Origin: Mycolicibacterium lutetiense | Lineage (GTDB): Bacteria; Actinomycetota; Actinomycetes; Mycobacteriales; Mycobacteriaceae | Direction of reading: 5' to 3' | Length of the DNA: 64,000 nucleotides | Assembly (NCBI RefSeq): GCF_017876775.1 | Contig: NZ_JAGIOP010000001.1 | Location: 310,001-374,000, forward strand | In this document: piece by piece, positions 16,496-29,700 of the stretch | Position numbering within the stretch: position 1 is the stretch's first letter | Layout of the letters: the number at the start of each line of letters is the position of its first letter | Translations under genes and position numbers: made by a program | The notes under the pieces: generated by a model | Databases searched by the model: none | Told to the model about the DNA's origin: nothing | The model's input: the letters and a program-made list of their open reading frames with translations, nothing else

Positions 16496-17410
16496 TCAGC
16501 GGCTGATCACCCGCGGGACATCGATGCCGGCGAGCTTGTCCGGATTGCGCATCGCGTAGAAGTGGGTGATCTTGCCGTCGATGACCTCGACGGTGAAAAC
16601 CCCTTCCATGCCGGCGTCGCTGCGGATCATCACCGCGGGTTCGCCGTTGCACGTGATGCGCTCGAACGACAGCCCAGGGACCCGTTCGCCCGCGCGGAAC
16701 AAGCCGACCAGCATGGCCGCGACCCTCTGCGCGCCCACCACGGGCCGCCGGGCCGCACTGGCTTTTCCGCCGCTGTCGGCGGTGTACACCGCGTCCGGCG
16801 CCAGCAGCGCCAGCAGGCCGTCCATGTCGCCGGTGGCCGCCGCAGTCAGGAATTCCTCGGTGACCCGGTTGGACTCGTCGAGGTCGACGGGCTCGAACCG
16901 CTTGCGCCGTGACTGCACGTGCTCGCGGGCCCGGTGCGCCATCTGACGCACCGCGCCCGCGGATTTGTCGATCGCAGCGGCGATCTCGTCGTGGCTGAAC
17001 CCGAACACCTCGCGCAACACGAACACGGCGCGCTCGTCCGGGGTCAGCGTCTCGAGCACCACGAGCATGGCCATCGAAACCGATTCGGCCAGCACCACAT
17101 CGGCGGCCGCGTCACGCTGGTCCAGCAGCAACGGTTCGGGCAGCCAGGGGCCCACGTAATCCTCGCGACGCCGCGACTGCGCGCGCAGGGCATTGAGGGC
17201 CTGGCGGGTGACGAGCTGGGCCAGGAACGCCTTGGTATCGCGGACCGTGTCCAGATCGACCTCGGCCCAGCGCAGGTAACTCTCCTGCAGGACATCATCG
17301 GATTCTGTTGCCGCCCCGAGGATCTCGTAGGCGATGGTGAACAACAGCGGCCGCAGCAAAGTGAATCGTTCGGCGTGTTCGTTCGAGTTGCCTGCGCCGG
17401 GGGTGTTCAT
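16496..17410 (-). CDS. ECF41-type sigma factor with C-terminal SnoaL-like domain
   Basis: This 304-residue protein combines sigma region 2 (residues 15-80), sigma region 4 (about 115-165, FSHDEIAAAIDKSAGAVRQ) and a SnoaL-like C-terminal extension. ECF41 hallmarks are visible: WLPEP between the sigma regions, a DSGGKA version of the DGGGK motif, and NPDKL near the end. In ECF41 factors the extension itself regulates activity, replacing an anti-sigma factor. Its ATG overlaps the stop of the oxidoreductase (ATGA), the usual ECF41 partner arrangement. It resembles SigJ and SigI but is a separate locus. Confidence 0.88.
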   Translation of the reverse strand: MNTPGAGNSNEHAERFTLLRPLLFTIAYEILGAATESDDVLQESYLRWAEVDLDTVRDTKAFLAQLVTRQALNALRAQSRRREDYVGPWLPEPLLLDQRDAAADVVLAESVSMAMLVVLETLTPDERAVFVLREVFGFSHDEIAAAIDKSAGAVRQMAHRAREHVQSRRKRFEPVDLDESNRVTEEFLTAAATGDMDGLLALLAPDAVYTADSGGKASAARRPVVGAQRVAAMLVGLFRAGERVPGLSFERITCNGEPAVMIRSDAGMEGVFTVEVIDGKITHFYAMRNPDKLAGIDVPRVISR

Positions 17411-18591
17411 CGGACCGGTGTCTCCTGCTGTGCCTGGGCCAGCTGGCGCGCTCGGTTGCCACCCTTGAACCAGAAGTACGAACCTGGCTTCACGCCCTCC
17501 TTGCGCAGGAACGTGATGGTCGCCCGGCAGACCTGCTCCTTGAGCATCGCCCCGGTCCGCCCGCCGATGAAGACCCGCCGCGGGCTGTCGTCCGAGTGGC
17601 ACAGCTGCACTGTCCCGGCGTTGCGGCCGACACTCACGCACTGCCCGGCGAAGGCCTGGTTGATCACCTCGGGCTCGGCGCCGGCGATGCGGGCCAGTAC
17701 GGTGTTGGCCGCCTGGACACCCAACGGGCCGGCCGACTGGCAGCTCATCCGCAGCGGAACCCCCGACGGTGAGGCCGCGTCGCCGGCCGCCACGATGTGC
17801 GCGTCGTCGACACTGGTCAGGGTTTCGTCGGTGAGCAACCGGCCCAGCTCATCGGTGCGCAGTCTGCTCGCGGCGGCCAGGCCCGGAACGCCGAACCCGG
17901 TGGTCCACACCGTCACCGCGCTGGGCAGGCGGTTGCCGTCGGCCAGCGTGATGGCATCCGCTTCGACCCCGGACACCAGGATCTCGGGTCCGTCGATGAT
18001 CGAGACGCCGAGCTTGGTCAGCGCCTTGACGATCGAGGCACGGGCACCTGCCCCCACCGAGGCGCCGACCACATCGGTGACGAGCGTGACCTTGCGGCCC
18101 ACCTCGGCCAGCTCGCTCGCCGCCTCGATGCCGGTCAACCCGCCGCCGACCACGACCACCGGTGCCGACATCGGCACGTCCTGCAGCCGGGTGCGCAGGC
18201 GCTGAGCCTGTTCCAATTCCGAAAGCGGATAAGCGAATTCCGCCGCACCGGGCACCGAGGCGGGCACTCCGCCGGTGCTGCCGACGGCGTAGACCAGATA
18301 GTCGTAGTCGAGCACCTCGCCGGACGTCAGCTGTACCTGACGGATGTCGGCGTCGATGTACTCGGCGCCGTCGACCAGCAGCCGCACCCCGTCGCCCAAC
18401 AACGTGTCGTAGGCCGCGGTGGCGTCGTGGTTACCGGCCGCCAGCTGGTGCAGGCGGATCCGCTCGACGAACTCGGGCCGCGGATTGACCAGCGTGACAG
18501 CCACTCCCGGTGTGCCCTGCAGTCGGTTGGCCGCCAGCACCCCGGCGTAACCTCCGCCGATCACGACGACGTGTGTGTTCTGCGCGTTCAT
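17407..18591 (-). CDS. NDH-2-like FAD-dependent oxidoreductase, ECF41 partner
   Basis: This 394-residue flavoprotein has two Rossmann folds: VVVIGGGYAGVLAANRL at the N-terminus and VVVVGGGLTGIEAASEL near residue 147. A third FAD contact is HIVAAGDAA. It belongs to the pyridine nucleotide-disulfide/NADH dehydrogenase-like group, with no C-terminal membrane helix evident. Being first in the operon and coupled to the ECF41 factor, it is the likely main target of that sigma factor. The electron acceptor is unknown. Confidence 0.85.
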   Translation of the reverse strand: MNAQNTHVVVIGGGYAGVLAANRLQGTPGVAVTLVNPRPEFVERIRLHQLAAGNHDATAAYDTLLGDGVRLLVDGAEYIDADIRQVQLTSGEVLDYDYLVYAVGSTGGVPASVPGAAEFAYPLSELEQAQRLRTRLQDVPMSAPVVVVGGGLTGIEAASELAEVGRKVTLVTDVVGASVGAGARASIVKALTKLGVSIIDGPEILVSGVEADAITLADGNRLPSAVTVWTTGFGVPGLAAASRLRTDELGRLLTDETLTSVDDAHIVAAGDAASPSGVPLRMSCQSAGPLGVQAANTVLARIAGAEPEVINQAFAGQCVSVGRNAGTVQLCHSDDSPRRVFIGGRTGAMLKEQVCRATITFLRKEGVKPGSYFWFKGGNRARQLAQAQQETPVR

Positions 18592-18623
18592 GGTGTCTCC
18601 TCTCGAAAGGCTTGTGCCCTCAA

Positions 18624-18650
18624 GACACCGCGCGGACCGCCGTTGTGACA
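18624..18650 (-). promoter_or_regulatory. candidate ECF41 sigma-factor promoter
   Basis: On the minus strand TGTCACA (complement of 18644-18650) is followed by 16 bases and TGTC (18624-18627). The ECF41 consensus is TGTCACA-n16-CGTC, so seven of seven and three of four bases match. It lies 32 bases upstream of the oxidoreductase ATG, which has AGAGGAGA as ribosome site. The operon is therefore probably autoregulated. Confidence 0.7.
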
Positions 18651-18677
18651 GCCATACGGGAAATGTGGTCTAGATCA

Positions 18678-21576
<2,899 letters not shown>

Positions 21577-21584
21577 TTGGTCCC

Positions 21585-21594
21585 ACCTTATGGT
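21585..21594. promoter_or_regulatory. overlapping divergent -10 elements of metS and tatD
   Basis: The 10-base sequence ACCTTATGGT carries TAAGGT on the minus strand (21590-21585, eight bases before the metS ATG) and TATGGT on the plus strand (21589-21594, six bases before the tatD GTG). The two -10 boxes share two bases, so polymerase binding should be mutually exclusive. Confidence 0.5.
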
Positions 21595-21600
21595 GTTGAG

Positions 21601-22455
21601 GTGGGTTCGAAACGCTCAGCCAGGGAGAAGCCGCCGGCACCGGAGCCGTTGGCGCCGCTGGTCGACGCGCACACACACCTCGACGCCTGCGGCGCGCAGA
21701 CCGCCGAGGACGTGCGCGCGATCATGGATCGCGCGGCCGCCGTCGGGGTGGGCCAGGCGGTCACCATCGCCGACGATCTGGACTCGGCGCGCTGGGTGAC
21801 CACGGCCGTCGAGGCTGACGAGCGGGTCTACGGGGCAGTGGCGTTGCATCCCACCCGGGCCAACGCGCTCACCGACGCGGCCAGGGCCGAACTGGAGCGT
21901 CTCGCCGTCCATCCCCGCGTGGTGGCGGTGGGGGAGACCGGGATGGACCTGTACTGGCCGGGCCGGTTGGACGGCTGCGCGACGCCGGCCGAGCAGCGCG
22001 AGGGCTTCGCCTGGCACATCGACCTGGCCAAGCGCACGGGTAAGCCGTTGATGATCCACAACCGGGACGCCGACGCCGAGGTGCTCGACGTGCTGCGCGC
22101 CGAAGGGGCGCCCGAGACAGTGATCTTCCACTGTTTTTCGTCGGGACCTGAGATGGCTCACACCTGCGTCGAGGCCGGCTGGGTGCTGAGTCTTTCCGGC
22201 ACGGTCAGTTTCCGCAACGCCAATGAGCTGCGGGAAGCCGCCCGGTTGATCCCGCCGGGCCAGCTGCTGGTCGAGACCGACGCGCCGTTCCTGACCCCGC
22301 ATCCGTTCCGCGGAGCACCGAACGAGCCGTACTGCCTGCCATACACTGTGCGGGCACTCGCAGAGTTGCTGGACCGGCCCGCCGAGAAGGTCGCGTCCGA
22401 GACCGCAGCCACTGCGGCGCGGGTGTACGGACTTAACGGGAGCCACCCGGCGTAG
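21601..22455 (+). CDS. tatD: TatD-family metal-dependent deoxyribonuclease
   Basis: This 284-residue TIM-barrel hydrolase is the Rv1008 equivalent. Metal ligands are visible in DAHTHLD, the Glu of [11 protein letters not shown], the His of MIHNRDA and HCFSSG, and the Asp of [10 protein letters not shown]. TatD enzymes are 3'-5' DNA exonucleases involved in repair and quality control. GTG 21601 is chosen because a -10 TATGGT lies six bases upstream and the family alignment begins shortly after. The longer frame upstream is antisense to metS. Confidence 0.9.
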   Translation: MGSKRSAREKPPAPEPLAPLVDAHTHLDACGAQTAEDVRAIMDRAAAVGVGQAVTIADDLDSARWVTTAVEADERVYGAVALHPTRANALTDAARAELERLAVHPRVVAVGETGMDLYWPGRLDGCATPAEQREGFAWHIDLAKRTGKPLMIHNRDADAEVLDVLRAEGAPETVIFHCFSSGPEMAHTCVEAGWVLSLSGTVSFRNANELREAARLIPPGQLLVETDAPFLTPHPFRGAPNEPYCLPYTVRALAELLDRPAEKVASETAATAARVYGLNGSHPA

Positions 22456-23687
<1,232 letters not shown>

Positions 23688-23722
23688 CTATTCGACTGCT
23701 CGGGCGGACCGAGATACGACGC

Positions 23723-24595
23723 TTGGCGAAAGAAATCGACTTTCGACCACGCAAGGCCTTTGGCCAGAACTTCGTTCATGATGCCAACACCGTTCGGCGC
23801 ATCGTGTCGGCGTCCGGGATTCACCGGGACGACCATGTGCTCGAAGTCGGACCCGGCCTCGGGTCGCTGACTCTGCCCCTGTTGGACCGTGGTGCCAGGG
23901 TGACCGCGGTGGAGATCGACCCGGTGCTGGCCAAGCAACTGCCGGCCACCATCGCCGATCATTCGCACAGCGAGATCAACCGGCTCACCGTCATCAATCA
24001 GGACATCCTGACCCTGATGCCGTCCGATCTGACCGATCACCCGACGGCACTCGTGGCGAACCTGCCCTACAACATTGCGGTGCCCGCACTGCTGCACCTG
24101 TTGGCCGAATTCCCGTCGATTCGCACGGTGATGGTCATGGTGCAGGCCGAGGTGGCCGAGCGTCTGGCGGCCGAACCCGGCGGCAAGGACTACGGCGTGC
24201 CCAGTGCCAAGGCGCGTTTCTACGGAAACGTGCGCAGGCACGGGATGGTGTCGCCGACGGTGTTCTGGCCGATCCCGCGGGTGTACTCCGGGCTGGTCCG
24301 CATCGACCGGTACGAGACATCGCCGTGGCCGACGGAGGCCGAGTTCCGTGATGAGGTGTTCAAGCTCATCGACATCGGATTCGGGCAGCGGCGCAAGACC
24401 TCTCGTAACGCGTTCGCGGATTGGGCGGGTTCGGGCAACGAGTCGGCCGAGCGGCTGCTGGCCGCCAGTATCGACCCGTCGCGCCGCGGCGAGACGCTCG
24501 GTATCGCCGACTTCGTCCGGCTCCTGCAGCGGGCCAAGGAGGCCGAGGGTGAGGCCGCCGCCGAGGTTGCGGCGGAGCCTTCGCGCCCAACGTGA
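23723..24595 (+). CDS. rsmA: 16S rRNA dimethyladenosine transferase RsmA (KsgA)
   Basis: This 290-residue SAM-dependent enzyme dimethylates A1518 and A1519 of 16S rRNA (Rv1010). Motifs are [39 protein letters not shown] and the catalytic [12 protein letters not shown] 23723 is the only usual start codon after an in-frame stop at 23663, but the homologous frame ([13 protein letters not shown]) extends upstream to CTG 23684 near the rpfB stop. The true start may therefore be non-canonical. The stop lies inside a long inverted repeat shared with the convergent kinase. Confidence 0.92.
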   Translation: MAKEIDFRPRKAFGQNFVHDANTVRRIVSASGIHRDDHVLEVGPGLGSLTLPLLDRGARVTAVEIDPVLAKQLPATIADHSHSEINRLTVINQDILTLMPSDLTDHPTALVANLPYNIAVPALLHLLAEFPSIRTVMVMVQAEVAERLAAEPGGKDYGVPSAKARFYGNVRRHGMVSPTVFWPIPRVYSGLVRIDRYETSPWPTEAEFRDEVFKLIDIGFGQRRKTSRNAFADWAGSGNESAERLLAASIDPSRRGETLGIADFVRLLQRAKEAEGEAAAEVAAEPSRPT

Positions 24596-24638
24596 AGAAG
24601 ATCGCGAGATTTTTCGATAATCTCGCGATCTACTTCAC
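24592..24638. terminator. 20-bp inverted repeat containing both convergent stop codons
   Basis: The arms 24592-24611 and 24619-24638 pair at 19 of 20 positions around a 7-base loop. The rsmA stop TGA (24593-24595) is in the left arm and the kinase stop (24635-24637, complement) is at the mirror position in the right arm. The symmetry makes it a likely bidirectional terminator. Its AT-rich core differs from the GC-rich hairpins elsewhere in the window. Confidence 0.75.
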
Positions 24639-25501
24639 ATTGGGGACGTGATTGCCTCGGCGATCAGGCTGACGAACTCCGAGCATGAGTCGTATCGCCG
24701 TTCCGGGTCCTTCGCCATCGCCCTGGTGACGATTGAGTCTGCCGAAGGTGCAATCCAGTTGCACCGCTGCGATATTCGTGGCGGTCGGCTGTACATCTGG
24801 TGATCGATCAGGGCTATCGCGGTATCCGCGGAGAACGGCGGCGACCCGGTCAGTAGCTCAACCGTCGTGCAGGCCAGTGCGTACTGGTCCGTTGCCGCCG
24901 ACGGCGTCCGGTCACTGAGTAGCTCGGGTGCCGAATAGGGCAGTGACGCTTGAATATCCGGGTGCGGACGGGGCGCCCGGCGGGTGATGCGTCGGGCCGG
25001 GTCGAGGCTCATCCTGCTGTGCCGGTCCTGGGCCAGCTTGGCGGCCACGTCTGCGGCCATCGAATGGGCCACCCCGAAATCGATCAGCACTGCTCTCGAA
25101 AATGGTTGATCGACAAGGATATTGGCAGGTTTGACGTCGCAGTGCACGATGCCGCGTCGATGGACGTGATCGAGCGCCCCGGCGATCTGGGTCAGCGCGG
25201 TGAGCCGCTCGGGGATGCCGGTCAGGTTGGTCACCCTGCCACCGTCGAGGAGTTCCATCGCCAGCCAGCCCGGGCCCGCCGCGTGTGCCGTGACGACGTT
25301 CGGATGGGTGAGCTGGCGGGCGAAGTCGAACTCGCGTTGCAGCCGGGCCAACTGGGCGGGCCTGCGGTGCCGATCATCGAGAACCTTCAGTGCGACGAGG
25401 GCCCCGTCGGGATCGCGTGCCTGATACACGAGCGCTGAGCCGCCGTACCCCACGACCTTCGTCGCGGTGTATCCCGCTATTCCCACCTCGAGTGAGGGCA
25501 C
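24635..25501 (-). CDS. soluble serine/threonine protein kinase
   Basis: This 288-residue Hanks-type kinase has a Gly-rich loop (VGYGGSALVY, 17-26), ATP Lys39 (VALKVL), catalytic loop HCDVKPANI (120-128), DFG 141-143, a long activation segment rich in Arg/Ser, and APE 191-193. The protein ends with the catalytic domain. There is no transmembrane helix or sensor domain, unlike most mycobacterial Pkn proteins. GTG 25501 is preceded by -10 TAGGCT and six bases. The gene interrupts the rsmA-ispE adjacency seen in M. tuberculosis and is read in the opposite direction. Targets are unknown. Confidence 0.88.
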   Translation of the reverse strand: MPSLEVGIAGYTATKVVGYGGSALVYQARDPDGALVALKVLDDRHRRPAQLARLQREFDFARQLTHPNVVTAHAAGPGWLAMELLDGGRVTNLTGIPERLTALTQIAGALDHVHRRGIVHCDVKPANILVDQPFSRAVLIDFGVAHSMAADVAAKLAQDRHSRMSLDPARRITRRAPRPHPDIQASLPYSAPELLSDRTPSAATDQYALACTTVELLTGSPPFSADTAIALIDHQMYSRPPRISQRCNWIAPSADSIVTRAMAKDPERRYDSCSEFVSLIAEAITSPM

Positions 25502-25507
25502 CGTCTC

Positions 25508-25559
25508 AGCCTAGGTTCACCGACAACCGTGGGTGGACGGCGATAGTGTCGTGGCCGTG
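25508..25559. promoter_or_regulatory. divergent leaderless promoters of the kinase and ispE
   Basis: The minus-strand -10 TAGGCT (complement of 25508-25513) is six bases before the kinase GTG 25501. The plus-strand -10 TAGTGT (25544-25549) is seven bases before GTG 25557 of ispE. ispE therefore has its own promoter, which it would need after separation from rsmA. Confidence 0.55.
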
Positions 25560-26525
25560 TCAGCATCCGACGGCAGTACCGCCTCCGAGTGGGTCCCCAC
25601 CGGTTCGGTGACCGTGCGCGTCCCCGGCAAGGTGAATCTCTACCTGGCCGTCGGCGACGTGCGCGACGACGGCTATCACGACCTCGCCACGGTGTTCCAC
25701 GCCGTGTCGTTGCTGGACGAGGTGACGGTGCGCAATGCCGACATGCTGTCGGTGACGGTCGAGGGTGAGGGTGTGGAGTCGGTGCCCACCGACGAGCGCA
25801 ATCTGGCCTGGCGTGCGGCCGAACTGTTGGCTGAGCATGTGGGCCGGGCGCCGGACGTGGCAATCAGCATCGACAAGTCGATCCCGGTGGCCGGCGGCAT
25901 GGCCGGGGGGAGTGCCGACGCGGCCGCGGTGCTGGTGGCTATGAACACGTTGTGGGAGCTCGGGGTGCCCAGGCGCGATCTGCACGCCCTGGCCGCCAAG
26001 TTGGGCAGTGACGTCCCGTTCGCGCTGCACGGTGGTACTGCGCTGGGTACCGGCCGCGGTGAGGAGCTGGCCACGGTGTTGGCCCGCAACACTTTCCACT
26101 GGGTGCTGGCGTTCGCACGCAAGGGCCTGTCCACCCCCAAGGTGTTCGGCGAGCTGGATCGACTGCGCGCGGACACCTCGACTCCAGGCCCGCCGCGGAC
26201 CGAGGAGCCCGAGCCCGTGCTGGCCGCGCTGGCGTCCGGTGATCCGGCCGAACTGGCCCCGCTGCTGGGCAATGACCTGCAGTCGGCCGCGCTGAGCCTG
26301 TACCCGGATCTGCGCCGGACCCTGCGGGCCGGGGTGGAGGCCGGCGCCCTGGCCGGCATCGTGTCCGGTTCGGGCCCGACGTGTGCGTTCCTGTGCTCGT
26401 CGTCGACGTCTGCGGTGGACGTGGGTACGGAACTGGCCGGGGCCGGCGTGTGCCGGACGGTGCGGGTGGCCAGCGGCCCGGTCAGCGGTGCCCGGGTTGT
26501 TCCCGAGCCGTCGACGTCGGCCTGA
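25557..26525 (+). CDS. ispE: 4-diphosphocytidyl-2-C-methyl-D-erythritol kinase IspE
   Basis: This 322-residue GHMP kinase of the MEP isoprenoid pathway (Rv1011) has [12 protein letters not shown] at the N-terminus, the ATP loop [17 protein letters not shown], the Asp in [11 protein letters not shown] and the C-terminal [10 protein letters not shown]. It phosphorylates the 2-hydroxyl of CDP-ME. The start is taken as GTG 25557, seven bases after a -10. GTG 25551 and ATG 25533 are in frame upstream but would lie before or at the transcription start. Confidence 0.92.
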   Translation: MSASDGSTASEWVPTGSVTVRVPGKVNLYLAVGDVRDDGYHDLATVFHAVSLLDEVTVRNADMLSVTVEGEGVESVPTDERNLAWRAAELLAEHVGRAPDVAISIDKSIPVAGGMAGGSADAAAVLVAMNTLWELGVPRRDLHALAAKLGSDVPFALHGGTALGTGRGEELATVLARNTFHWVLAFARKGLSTPKVFGELDRLRADTSTPGPPRTEEPEPVLAALASGDPAELAPLLGNDLQSAALSLYPDLRRTLRAGVEAGALAGIVSGSGPTCAFLCSSSTSAVDVGTELAGAGVCRTVRVASGPVSGARVVPEPSTSA

Positions 26526-26949
26526 CAGTCGGGTCTGACCCGCTGTCGTCTGTCGTTTTCGACGCCAGGGCTGTGGATTTTTTGGCAGAACGGCCCCTGG
26601 GTGGAAAGCGGTGCGGCCCACCCCATTGACGTCGGCCTGAAAATGTGACGCAGACCTCAATTAGTGCGAGGGTTTGGCAGTTACTTAAGGGCCTCTTAAG
26701 ATGGTCGACGGTGAATGCTAGCGATCTTGCATCGAACGCGACTTGTGCGCCTGCCGTCCACGACGGTGGGTGGTCGCCCAGACGTACACCCGCTTCCGGG
26801 GCATCACCTTTTCGAGACATAACTGCTCCCCAATCGTGCGCGCGCGCCTACCCGCAAGCGGTGCACAGCGGGCGGAGCATGGATAACCGGGCAACTGCAC
26901 CTGGCGCACTGCCGCCGGTGTCGGGGCCGCGGAAGCCAAGGAGGTCGTC
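26526..26949. other. 424-bp intergenic region between ispE and the acyl-AMP ligase
   Basis: No convincing gene is seen. The region holds an inverted-repeat element (26555-26609) similar to one at 12675-12728. It also holds a 13-base direct repeat, GACGTCGGCCTGA, at the ispE stop (26513-26525) and again at 26627-26639. A 17-base near-palindrome, CTTAAGGGCCTCTTAAG (26684-26700), could be an operator for the downstream ligase. A frame at 26645-26953 has no recognisable features. Confidence 0.5.
26555..26609. repeat. inverted-repeat element, second member of the GTTTTCGAC family
   Basis: The left arm GTTTTCGACGCCAGGG (26555-26570) and right arm CCCTGGGTGGAAAGC (26595-26609) can pair with three or four mismatches. 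The left arm and the flanking AGGG-TGTG resemble the element downstream of arcA. Confidence 0.5.
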
Positions 26950-28584
26950 GTGAGCAGATTCACCGAGAAGATGTACCGCAACGCTCGTGAGAGCAAGCGC
27001 GGCATGGTGACAGGTGAACCACAGGAGCCGGTTCGCCACACCTGGGGTGAGGTTCACGAGCGGGCCCGGCGCATCGCAGGCGGCCTGGCCGCCGCGGGTA
27101 TCGGTCACGGCGACGCTGTCGGCGTGCTGGCCGGCTACCCCGTCGAGATCGCGCCGACCGCGCAGGGCGTGTGGATGCGCGGCGCGAGCCTGACCATGCT
27201 CCACCAGCCGACCCCGCGTACCGACCTGGCGGTGTGGGCCGAGGACACCATGAACGTGATCGGCATGATCGAGGCGGACGCCGTCGTCGTGTCCGAGCCG
27301 TTCCTGGTCGCCATCCCGGTGCTGGAGGAAAAGGGCATCAAGGTGGTCAAGGTCTCCGACCTGCTGGCCGCCGACCCGATCGACCCGGTGGAAACCGGCG
27401 AGGACGATCTGGCGCTGATGCAGCTGACGTCCGGGTCTACTGGATCCCCGAAGGCAGTGCAGATCACCCACCGCAACATCCACTCCAACGCCGAGGCGAT
27501 GTTCATCGGCGCGAAGTACGACGTCGATACGGACGTCATGGTCAGCTGGCTGCCCTGCTTCCACGACATGGGCATGGTCGGCTTCCTGACCATCCCGATG
27601 TACTTCGGCGCGGAGCTCGTCAAGGTCACGCCGATGGACTTCCTGCGTGACACCCTGCTGTGGGCCAAGCTGATCGACAAGTACAAGGGCACCATGACCG
27701 CGGCGCCGAACTTCGCCTATGCGCTGTTCGCCAAGCGGTTGCGTCGCCAGGCCAAGCCCGGCGATTTCGACCTGTCCACGCTGCGGTTCGCGCTCTCGGG
27801 TGCCGAGCCCGTGGAGCCGGCCGACGTCGAGGACCTGCTCGACGCGGGCAAGCCGTTCGGTCTGAGGAAGTCGGCGATCCTGCCGGCCTACGGCATGGCC
27901 GAGACCTGCCTGGCGGTGTCGTTCTCCCCGTGCGACACGGGCCTGGTGGTCGACGAGGTCGATGCCGACCTGCTGGCCGCACTGCGCCAAGCTGTGCCCG
28001 CCACCAAGGGCAACACCCGGCGGCTGGCCTCACTGGGCCCGCTGCTGAAGGATCTGGAGGCCCGGGTCGTCGACGAGCACGGTGACGTCATGCTGGCCCG
28101 CGGCGTCGGCGTCATCGAGTTGCGCGGCGAATCCCTGACCCCCGGCTACCTCACCATGGGCGGCTTCCTGCCGGCCCAGGACGAGCACGGCTGGTACGAC
28201 ACCGGCGACCTCGGTTACATCACCGAAGAGGGCAACATCATCGTGTGCGGTCGCGTCAAGGACGTGATCATCATGGCCGGGCGCAACATCTACCCGACCG
28301 ACATCGAGCGCGCCGCCGGCCGCGTCGACGGCGTGCGTCCGGGTTGCGCTGTGGCGGTGCGCCTGGACGCCGGGCACTCGCGTGAGACCTTCGCTGTCGC
28401 AGTGGAGTCCAACGCCTGGCAGGATCCGGCCGAGGTGCGCCGGATCGAGCATCAGGTGGCGCACGAGGTGGTGTCCGAGGTCGATATGCGTCCGCGCAAC
28501 GTCGTGGTGCTCGGGCCCGGCAGCATCCCGAAGACCCCGTCGGGCAAGCTGCGTCGCGCCAACTCGGTCTCCCTGGTCACGTAG
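26950..28584 (+). CDS. fatty-acyl-AMP ligase/acyl-CoA synthetase (Pks16/FadD-like)
   Basis: This 544-residue adenylate-forming enzyme is in the position of pks16 (Rv1013). The P-loop [15 protein letters not shown], the [12 protein letters not shown] segment typical of fatty-acyl-AMP ligases, [12 protein letters not shown] and YDTGDLGY are visible, with the C-terminal Lys in [11 protein letters not shown]. FAALs hand acyl adenylates to carrier proteins for lipid synthesis. No carrier or polyketide synthase is adjacent. GTG 26950 follows AAGGAGG at good spacing. Confidence 0.87.
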   Translation: MSRFTEKMYRNARESKRGMVTGEPQEPVRHTWGEVHERARRIAGGLAAAGIGHGDAVGVLAGYPVEIAPTAQGVWMRGASLTMLHQPTPRTDLAVWAEDTMNVIGMIEADAVVVSEPFLVAIPVLEEKGIKVVKVSDLLAADPIDPVETGEDDLALMQLTSGSTGSPKAVQITHRNIHSNAEAMFIGAKYDVDTDVMVSWLPCFHDMGMVGFLTIPMYFGAELVKVTPMDFLRDTLLWAKLIDKYKGTMTAAPNFAYALFAKRLRRQAKPGDFDLSTLRFALSGAEPVEPADVEDLLDAGKPFGLRKSAILPAYGMAETCLAVSFSPCDTGLVVDEVDADLLAALRQAVPATKGNTRRLASLGPLLKDLEARVVDEHGDVMLARGVGVIELRGESLTPGYLTMGGFLPAQDEHGWYDTGDLGYITEEGNIIVCGRVKDVIIMAGRNIYPTDIERAAGRVDGVRPGCAVAVRLDAGHSRETFAVAVESNAWQDPAEVRRIEHQVAHEVVSEVDMRPRNVVVLGPGSIPKTPSGKLRRANSVSLVT

Positions 28585-28700
28585 CCTTTTTCGGCACGCG
28601 AGCGAGCGCGACTCGCCGCGAAATCATCTGGCTCTCGGCAGGTAAACGGTGTCCGACCTGTGTATTCTGACGCCGAAACTAATTTGACGAGAGGACCGGC

Positions 28701-29132
28701 ATGGTCAATTCCCGATGGGTTTCGGCGATCCTCGGTGCGGGCGTTATTGCTGCCGGGATTACCGCGGGCACCGCGTGGGCGGGTGGTCCCGGCGGTTACG
28801 TCGAGGATCCCGAAGACATATTCGCAGCAGTCGGCACCGGCGAATTCGTCGACACCCTGGCTGGTTTCACCGCGACCGGTGATACGAGTGAAGAGGCGTC
28901 GGCAGCGGTGATCGCCGCTTGCGAGAGCGCCGGTGGCGTGGAATGTACCGCCGACGAGGTGACCAACGACAACGTCTGCATCGTGTCCGTCGCCAGCCCC
29001 AGTAACCACGCGGTGGCCGGTGGGGCCGGGGCGACGGTGGAGGCTGCCCGCCAGGACGCGTTCACCCGGGCGGCGGCGAACAACACCCCGCTCGATGCAG
29101 ATTCCCACGTCGTCGTATCGGCCTGCCCCTGA
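28701..29132 (+). CDS. secreted DUF4189-like protein
   Basis: This 143-residue exported protein has a signal peptide cut near TAWAGG and a small domain with the SSEEAS/AACESAGGVECTADEV pattern of DUF4189 proteins. Cysteines at ACES, ECTA, NVCIV and ACP form two likely disulfides. ATG 28701 follows GAGAGGAC. Proteins of this family are small and exported, and their function is unknown. The next gene, also secreted, starts around its stop codon. Confidence 0.75.
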   Translation: MVNSRWVSAILGAGVIAAGITAGTAWAGGPGGYVEDPEDIFAAVGTGEFVDTLAGFTATGDTSEEASAAVIAACESAGGVECTADEVTNDNVCIVSVASPSNHAVAGGAGATVEAARQDAFTRAAANNTPLDADSHVVVSACP

Positions 29133-29161
29133 TGAGCGAGGCGCGGAAAGGCAAGGAACTG

Positions 29162-29386
29162 ATGACAGGTCGCGGCAAGTTGGCCTTCGTGATGGCGGGT
29201 TTGGCTGCAGCATCGGTGATTTCGGCACCGGTGGCGTCAGCTCGGCCGACCTGCCAGGACACGGCCACCAAGACGATCTGCACGACCAACGGCAGCACGT
29301 CGATCAAGGCGCGGCCCGGCACCGTCGCACCGCCGGCCAATCAGCCGATGATGCCGTGGCTCGGTATGCCCGGTCGTCGCCGCTAG
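29162..29386 (+). CDS. small secreted hypothetical protein
   Basis: This 74-residue precursor has a clear signal peptide (MTGRGKLAFVMAGLAAASV, cleaved near ASA) and a short mature peptide of about 40 residues containing TCQDTATKTICTTNGS, with two Cys suited to one disulfide, and a Pro-rich tail. ATG 29162 is preferred over ATG 29132 (which overlaps the previous stop) because AAGGAA lies at the right distance and the signal peptide begins there. Probably co-transcribed with the DUF4189-like gene. Confidence 0.65.
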   Translation: MTGRGKLAFVMAGLAAASVISAPVASARPTCQDTATKTICTTNGSTSIKARPGTVAPPANQPMMPWLGMPGRRR

Positions 29387-29411
29387 CCAACCTCGTAATA
29401 TTCCGTACCCG

Positions 29412-29445
29412 CGAGCGGGCGTGTCTCACCTGACACGCCCGCTCG
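29412..29445. terminator. GC-rich bidirectional terminator hairpin
   Basis: A perfect 14-base-pair stem (29412-29425 with 29432-29445) with loop TCACCT lies between the convergent secreted-protein gene and the 44-residue membrane ORF. No U-tract follows, as is usual in mycobacteria. Confidence 0.75.
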
Positions 29446-29451
29446 AGGTCG

Positions 29452-29586
29452 TCATGGAGCCGTCGGCGCAGCGGGCTCGGCCGCGTCGGCGATCCGGTTC
29501 TGCCGAATGACGTAGCCGCGCAACATCAACAGAATCGCCACTGGCGCCGCCATCAGCGACAGCACTTCGAGCATGTCCGACCTCAT
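29452..29586 (-). CDS. 44-residue single-helix membrane protein
   Basis: A small minus-strand frame begins with ATG 29586 (MRSDMLEVLSLMAAPVAILL), giving one transmembrane helix (about residues 7-22), a basic stretch RGYVIRQNR and an Ala/Pro/Glu-rich tail. It ends just inside a strong terminator hairpin, which supports a real transcript. Positive-inside charge suggests the C-terminus faces the cytosol. No clear ribosome site or homology is recognised, so it remains a candidate. Confidence 0.45.
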   Translation of the reverse strand: MRSDMLEVLSLMAAPVAILLMLRGYVIRQNRIADAAEPAAPTAP

Positions 29587-29700
29587 ACGTCGGGTGTACC
29601 TGCTGCGCACACGCTCGAGTCGGGCCTGAACGGTTTCTTTACGGCCGAGGGGGAGATCCTTGCACCCTGGGGAGGGTTTCCGGTGGCCCGCCCCGCGGCA

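Noticed and set aside
26645..26953. 102-residue frame ending at the start of the fatty-acyl-AMP ligase
   Set aside because: The four-base overlap with the ligase start is suggestive, but the translation lacks structure and domain features and overlaps a palindrome. It is left as intergenic DNA.
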